A stretch of DNA of 15,442 nt from JBDSRX01 sp039929105 (GTDB lineage: Bacteria > Patescibacteriota > Dojkabacteria > J137), in NCBI GenBank assembly GCA_039929105.1, contig JBDSRX010000078.1, positions 1-15,442 on the forward strand. Direction: 5' to 3'. Positions 11,209 through 15,442 of the stretch are shown piece after piece. The notes under the pieces were generated by a model. That model was not told where the DNA came from, did no database searches, and saw only the letters and a program-made list of their open reading frames with translations. Position 1 is the first letter of the stretch. Every line of letters begins with the position of its first letter. Both the position numbers and the translations under genes were made by a program.

Positions 11209-12305
11209 ATGGGAGATCCACTTAAAGCTGCAGTACCTGTAAAAAGTTCAATTATTCCTATTTCAAATTCTACACAGAATTTACTTGGAAATCCTCTACA
11301 CCTGTGGATACAACCAGCGCAATTACTGGAACAACAATAACTCCACTTGAGACAACTACAAACGAAATGCCAATGGCTATACAACCAGAACCAATTGAAA
11401 ATAAAGACACAGAGTTAATTATTCCTGCTATAGAAATTGAAACAATTCCAATACAATCAGTTGAGGTGCCAAAAATAAATGGATTAAATAGCGAAACTGA
11501 GACCTTGCCAGTTGTAGAAGATAGGAAAATTATTCCAGCGATAGAAGCTAAGACAGAGTTAGTTACTTCTCCAATCGTTACTACAATATCTGCTCCAACA
11601 ACATCAGAAAAACTAGCAGTGCAAGACCCTGAAATCGTAAAGGCTTTACCACAGAAAAGTGGTAAAAAGAAATTAGCTTTGATTATTCCATTAATTATTA
11701 TAGTGCTTATAATCGCAGCCGGAGTAGCCACTTATATTTATCTGAATCAAAAAAACAACAACTCTTTCCAAGAATCAAATATACCACAGCAAGACGCATC
11801 TATAGTTTCTAGTCCAACAGGGGATTCTATAAGAAAATTTGTTGGTAGACTATATGATATATCCTTCAACTACCCTAGTACTTTAGGATTAGCAAAGAGC
11901 GTAACATCTAAAAATGCTTCTTCAAGCGGCGAATGTAAAATAGAAGACATAACTTTTAGTGGAGATACTAATTTATTTTTTACAATTTCAACTGGCTCAT
12001 GTACTGGTGGAATCATAGGTTCTCCAGATTTTCAGAAAGTTTCTTCGGCAGATGGAAAGAGCTTTTTTATAGTTGTAAAAAAACTTGATGAGACACTTTT
12101 CCCTGGAAAATCAACTCTATCAGTTTCTGGAGGAGTAGATACTACAAATAATTTTGTTTCTGAGCAAATCGGTGTTCGAATAGATGCAATAAGGATAGAC
12201 GACGTCTCTAAGTACCAGAAATACATAAATGATATTTTAAGTACAATGAAGGTTACTCTGTCACCATTGAAAAGTGAAATCTTCGATGTGACAAACGATT
12301 TATAA
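11209..12305 (+). CDS. Single-pass membrane protein, paralogue of the 10202 gene, with an apparent frameshift near the start
   Basis: The main frame (GTG 11304 to 12305, 333 codons) encodes a Thr/Pro/Glu/Ile-rich N-terminal region (about 1-120), basic KSGKKK, one transmembrane helix (about 126-146) and an outer domain (about 170-333) like that of the 10202 gene: YDISFNYPSTL, two cysteine-containing elements (SSGECKIE, STGSCTGG), and a C-terminal helix with INDILSTMKV. Upstream, ATG 11209 opens a different frame whose first 25 residues (MGDPLKAAVPV..., with PISNS) look like the start of the 10202 protein (PPISNL). That frame runs out of sense after about 11285 and stops at 11338, while the GTG frame is open upstream only to 11226 with unlikely content. 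A one-base loss near 11280-11300, a sequencing error or a shifted start would all explain this. The GTG start gives an intact membrane protein, so the gene may still work. No Shine-Dalgarno. Function unknown. Confidence 0.75.
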
Positions 12306-12422
12306 TTTAAGCATCTATATAATTAGTATCAATATTCTATACCTGGTAGATTAATTCCTTTGATTCCAGATTATCAAATTATAATTACGTTAGAAAGTAA
12401 ATTATAAATATTCATATTCAAT

Positions 12423-12459
12423 AAAAGCTGGCGGAAATATCAGTTTTTTTGTACACTAA
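12423..12459 (+). terminator. Terminator, copy B of a duplicated 37-nt element
   Basis: CTGGCG-GAAA-TATCAG with seven Ts. One pair of copy A is lost, so the stem is weaker. It lies 118 nt after the stop of the 11209/11304 gene; 12306-12422 shows no gene. Confidence 0.7.
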
Positions 12460-12500
12460 AGGTAACTAGATATTTAGACATAAATTTTAGAAAATAACCT

Positions 12501-13961
12501 TTGAAAAACTTTCCATTCGATTTAATTAAATATCAGTTATATATCTTCCAACTAGAAGAATACGATATTGAGAGATACTCTAGAGCAATTATTAAGAAAG
12601 GTCTCCTTCCTAACGATTCTATACGAAAAGAATTAAACTGGACTACAAAAGCTAAATTAATATTCTCTCTATCTTTAGTATCACAATTATTGCTGGCTTT
12701 AATAGATTCGTATTTAATAGGAATTCTATTATTTAATTCGATATTTGCATTTCTTGTAGTATTTATATTCAACTTATTAGTAGTGTTCTACTTTAGTTTC
12801 CTATTTTTAATTCTTGCTTCAATATTTATTTCACCAATTGAAAGTTTTCAGAAAAATAAAATAATAAATCAGGCAAAGAAAAAGTTTAAGCAACTAAAAA
12901 CTAAGAACCAAAAACTAAAAACTATCGGTATTACCGGTAGTTTTGGTAAGACTACAATGAAAGAAACACTTTCAACTATTCTTTCAGAAAAATTTAATGT
13001 TGTTGCAACACCAGAAAATATTAATACACCTCTTGGTTTAGCAAGAGTTATTTTAAATAATTTAAATGAAGATACAGAAGTATTTGTAGTAGAAATGGGT
13101 GAATATGTAAAAGGAGATGTAGATGCACTTTGCCAGATTACACCTCCGGACATGTCTGTAATTACAGGTATTAACGAAGCACATTTAGAAAGATATGGAA
13201 CAATGGAAAATGCTATCGAAACTAAATTTGAAATTGTAGAAAACACTCCAGATGGAGGTTTAGTAGTATTAAATGGAATGGATAAATTAACTGTAGATAA
13301 TTACGAAAGATTTTCGAAGAATAAGAAAGTAGAGTGGTACAACGACAAAAATTTAAAATTTAAAATTTTAAATTCCAAACTTGATACAGAAAAATTAACT
13401 AGAAGACTTGAAATACAAACACCTGGAGGTATTTTAAATGCACAGACAAGTATTATTGCTGAATACATTGGAGGAAATGTAATTGCTTCTATGATTGTAG
13501 GAACTGAATTGGGAATGAGTGAAGCACAAATTAAGTTAGGTGTAACTCAATTAAAACCAGCTCCTCATAGATTAGAAGTAAGAAGAACTGGAGATATAAC
13601 CATTATAGATGACACATATAATGGAAATTCAGATGGAATAAAAGCAGGGATTGCTCTTTTATCTCAATTTAAAGACAACAGGAAAGTTTATGTAACTCCA
13701 GGCCTTGTAGAAACAGGAGAGATGAAAGAAGAAATTCATATAGAAATTGGAAAACAATTAGCTAAAGTTGCAGATGTAGTAATTCTAACTGAAAACAGTG
13801 CAACACCATTTATTGCTGAAGGTTTAAAGAATAATGGATTTAATAAAGATAATATTGTTTGGTATAAAACTTCCAAAGAAACTTATTCTAAGCTAAGAGA
13901 TAATCTTAAAGCTGGTGATGTGGTTTTAATGCAAAACGATTGGAGTGATAACTATTACTAA
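12501..13961 (+). CDS. murF: Membrane-anchored Mur ligase, MurF-like (UDP-MurNAc-tripeptide--D-Ala-D-Ala ligase)
   Basis: A 486-residue ATP-dependent Mur ligase that probably adds D-Ala-D-Ala to the UDP-MurNAc-tripeptide. Residues about 1-125 precede the ligase and hold hydrophobic helices (about 53-77 and 80-111); classical cytoplasmic MurF has a folded UDP-substrate domain there instead. Then the Mur P-loop GITGSFGKTT (143-152), the TPENINTPLG segment, EMGEYVKGDVDALCQITPP, an NEAHLERYGTMENAIETKFEI stretch with the conserved His and Glu, PAPHRLEVRR, and the C-terminal-domain sequence IDDTYNGNSDG. PLGLAR, DDTYNGN and the ddl gene downstream favour MurF over MurC-E. The usual GSRxMxxE-type ending is absent; the protein ends QNDWSDNYY, so the last helix may differ. 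The TTG start at 12501 gives the complete N-terminal region; an ATG is not available near it. No Shine-Dalgarno. A strong terminator-like hairpin follows 70 nt after the stop. Confidence 0.85.
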   Translation: MKNFPFDLIKYQLYIFQLEEYDIERYSRAIIKKGLLPNDSIRKELNWTTKAKLIFSLSLVSQLLLALIDSYLIGILLFNSIFAFLVVFIFNLLVVFYFSFLFLILASIFISPIESFQKNKIINQAKKKFKQLKTKNQKLKTIGITGSFGKTTMKETLSTILSEKFNVVATPENINTPLGLARVILNNLNEDTEVFVVEMGEYVKGDVDALCQITPPDMSVITGINEAHLERYGTMENAIETKFEIVENTPDGGLVVLNGMDKLTVDNYERFSKNKKVEWYNDKNLKFKILNSKLDTEKLTRRLEIQTPGGILNAQTSIIAEYIGGNVIASMIVGTELGMSEAQIKLGVTQLKPAPHRLEVRRTGDITIIDDTYNGNSDGIKAGIALLSQFKDNRKVYVTPGLVETGEMKEEIHIEIGKQLAKVADVVILTENSATPFIAEGLKNNGFNKDNIVWYKTSKETYSKLRDNLKAGDVVLMQNDWSDNYY

Positions 13962-13996
13962 GCTCGAAATTCGAATAACGAAGCCCAAAAGAATAA
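13960..13996 (+). repeat. Dispersed repeat, direct copy 2
   Basis: Matches 2778-2814 at 31 of 37 positions by eye. It begins at the last codon of the MurF-like gene. Confidence 0.6.
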
Positions 13997-14031
13997 CTGG
14001 TACATAAGTAAAATAGTTTAGGATATCGGGG

Positions 14032-14098
14032 TTTGGGGTAAAAGGAGTTGTCGAATCCCACACAAAAGCGTCGACGTCCTTTTACCCCAAATCTTTTT
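14032..14098 (+). terminator. Very long terminator-like hairpin
   Basis: TTTGGGGTAAAAGGA (14032-14046) pairs perfectly with TCCTTTTACCCCAAA (14077-14091). GTCGA (14050-14054) pairs with TCGAC (14071-14075) above an internal loop, and TCTTTTTT follows. Far stronger than the other terminators here; it may also be the 3' end of a small RNA. Confidence 0.8.
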
Positions 14099-14101
14099 TG
14101 A

Positions 14102-14128
14102 ATACTTTTTTAGATATTAAAAAAGTAT
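14102..14128. repeat. AT-only hairpin after the terminator
   Basis: ATACTTTTTT (14102-14111) / AAAAAAGTAT (14119-14128). Possible weak reverse-strand terminator or simple AT palindrome. Confidence 0.4.
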
Positions 14129-14207
14129 GAAGATAAAGTACATGATATAGATGCTGCCGATAGGCAGGTAACCCTTATAAATTAGACTGCCACGTAATAA
14201 CCAAAGG

Positions 14208-14216
14208 TGGTAAAAT
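14208..14216 (+). promoter_or_regulatory. Extended -10 promoter of ddl
   Basis: TGGTAAAAT: TGn followed by TAAAAT (14211-14216), 28-33 nt before ATG 14244. Confidence 0.6.
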
Positions 14217-14243
14217 CATAAAATAATAAATTAGATTTTTAAT

Positions 14244-15413
14244 ATGAAAGTAGCAGTATTTTTTGGATCTAGAAACCCGGAACACGATGTTTCCATAATT
14301 ACAGGACAGTTAGTTATATCTGGTCTTAAAGAATTAGGACACGATGTTGTTCCAGTATATATTTCTAAAGATGGAACTTGGTGTGTTGGAGAAGAATTAG
14401 GAAACTTAGATTTCTTCAAAAACGAAAACTATAAAAACGAATTGAAAAACTACGAAGGATATTCTTTACAGATGAATAGTATTGGAAAGATTCATTTAAA
14501 AAAACAATCAATGTTTGGTTCTAAAGAATTTATTGCAGACATAGCTTTCCCTGCAATTCATGGACAAAATGGAGAAGATGGAACAATTCAAGGACTATTT
14601 GAGATGTTAAATGTTCCTTATGTTGGTTGTGATGTAGCTTCTTCTGCAAATGCAATGGATAAAGTAAATACAAAGCTTTTTTATCAAAGATTTAATATTC
14701 CTACTACTAAGTTTGTATTTTTCTTTACGAATGAATGGTTAGAAAAGAAAGATAGTATTTTGGCAGATATTTCTAAAAACTTAGCTTTTCCATTATTTGT
14801 AAAACCATCTAGACTTGGTTCTTCAATTGGTATTGCAAAAGTTAAGAATGCAGAAGATTTAGAATTTGCTGTTGAAGTTGCGCTTCATTATGACGATAAG
14901 GTTATTGTTGAAGAAGGAGTTGATGCTTTAAAAGATTTAACTGTTTGTCTAATAGGAAACGAAAATCCTCTTATTAGTTTAATCCAAGAATCTGCTTATT
15001 CTAAAGATTTATTTTCTTATGAAGATAAATATATTAATGATGGTGGGGCACAGATTGGAAATGCAGAAAAGAAATTAATTATTCCTGCAAACCTAGATGA
15101 GAAAACTACAAAAGAAATTCAAGATACTGCAAAAGAAGCATACAGAATATTTGGTTGTTCTGGAATAGCTAGACTAGATTTTTTGTATGACAATACATTC
15201 AAAAAGTATTATGCAAATGAGATTAATACAATGCCAGGAACTATTTATCACCACTTATGGAAAGCTAGTGGAATTGAATTACAAGAATTAATAAGTAAAT
15301 TACTTCAATACGGAAAAGAAAAGTACGATAAAAAACAAAAGTTGACCTATACATTCGAAAGTGAAATACTTAAAAAGTCTAATTCGAATAAATTGAAATT
15401 AAAAGGGAATTAA
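14244..15413 (+). CDS. ddl: D-alanine--D-alanine ligase
   Basis: A 389-residue ATP-grasp enzyme that joins two D-alanines for peptidoglycan. Seen in order: FGSRNPEHDVSIITG (7-21, the family's FGG.S.EH.VS), PAIHGQNGEDGTIQG (about 107-121), VGCDVASSANAMDK (about 130-143), the ATP-grasp FVKPSRLGSSIGI (about 186-198), VEEGV with LTVCLIGN, the metal-binding ARLDFLYD, and NEINTMPGT near residue 330. The loop after NT(M/L)PG, usually followed by a Tyr/Pro element, reads TIYHHLWKASGI. Family members are usually 300-370 residues, so this is slightly long; the extra is a Lys/Ser-rich C-terminal tail. The ATG at 14244 starts the first strand directly (MKVAVFFGS). Its product is the substrate of the MurF-like ligase encoded just upstream, although a strong terminator and its own promoter separate the two. 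Confidence 0.95.
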   Translation: MKVAVFFGSRNPEHDVSIITGQLVISGLKELGHDVVPVYISKDGTWCVGEELGNLDFFKNENYKNELKNYEGYSLQMNSIGKIHLKKQSMFGSKEFIADIAFPAIHGQNGEDGTIQGLFEMLNVPYVGCDVASSANAMDKVNTKLFYQRFNIPTTKFVFFFTNEWLEKKDSILADISKNLAFPLFVKPSRLGSSIGIAKVKNAEDLEFAVEVALHYDDKVIVEEGVDALKDLTVCLIGNENPLISLIQESAYSKDLFSYEDKYINDGGAQIGNAEKKLIIPANLDEKTTKEIQDTAKEAYRIFGCSGIARLDFLYDNTFKKYYANEINTMPGTIYHHLWKASGIELQELISKLLQYGKEKYDKKQKLTYTFESEILKKSNSNKLKLKGN

Positions 15414-15416
15414 CTT

Positions 15417-15436
15417 CCCTCTCCTTGAGGAGAGGG
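15417..15436. repeat. G+C-rich palindrome after ddl (REP-like)
   Basis: CCCTCTCC (15417-15424) / GGAGAGGG (15429-15436) with loop TTGA, no T run in the window. Similar in style to the palindrome at 133-206. Confidence 0.6.
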
Positions 15437-15442
15437 TTAGGG

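Noticed and set aside
12340..12422. Degenerate second copy of the 31-residue peptide gene
   Set aside because: Some phrase-level resemblance, but no start codon and no convincing alignment.

Overview
The window looks like a piece of an AT-rich, small-genome bacterium, most plausibly a Candidate Phyla Radiation (Patescibacteria) member. The reasons are gene content (TypA/BipA, a membrane-anchored MurF-type ligase next to D-Ala-D-Ala ligase, a lone slipin, many small orphan proteins), roughly one-third G+C in ordinary genes, almost no Shine-Dalgarno sites in front of ordinary genes, and extended -10 promoters (TATGNTATAAT). This assignment is an inference from style; there is no rRNA gene to confirm it.

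Layout. 1-358: intergenic palindromes. 359-637: small Thr-rich secreted or membrane protein. 788-2425 (minus): DEAD-box-type RNA helicase with a long N-terminal Ser/Arg/Gly tail, bracketed by small repeats. 2545-2898: gene-free. 2899-5382: four units of one cassette family, with an orphan protein gene (orf185) between units 1 and 2. 5404-7261: orphan gene (orf180), slipin/SPFH gene and a third orphan (orf162). 7306-9195 (minus): typA. 9353-10129: alpha/beta hydrolase. 10202-12305: two related single-pass membrane proteins, the second apparently frameshifted near its start. 12501-13961: MurF-like ligase. 14032-14091: very strong terminator-like hairpin. 14244-15413: D-Ala-D-Ala ligase.

The main discovery candidate is the cassette family at 2899-5382. 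Each unit has, in order: an extended -10 promoter; a leader hairpin beginning at the predicted +1, with a GNRA-type loop (U5 in unit 3), a bulged U and a conserved AAC(A/G)/A internal loop; a tract CTTTAACAAGTGAAGAAG (or covaried CTTAACAGTGAG); a 13-23 bp hairpin; a strong Shine-Dalgarno; a short unrelated ORF (45-119 aa); and a 3' element that can pair either with the 5' tract or with a local partner just upstream. Helices are kept in all four units while their sequences change, so RNA structure is under selection. The ORFs have strong SDs, and at least one is clearly richer in G+C, unlike the neighbouring genes. I do not recognise a described family with this architecture. It resembles, by analogy only, rRNA leaders (boxA plus processing stem) and type I toxin mRNAs of the hok kind (5'-3' fold-back, SD control).

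Three orphan genes (orf185, orf180, orf162) look like distant paralogues. Two of them begin 23-24 nt after the 3' elements of units 1 and 4, so the cassettes may be leader units for them. The murF-like and ddl genes act in consecutive steps of peptidoglycan precursor synthesis: Ddl makes D-Ala-D-Ala and MurF attaches it to the UDP-MurNAc-tripeptide.
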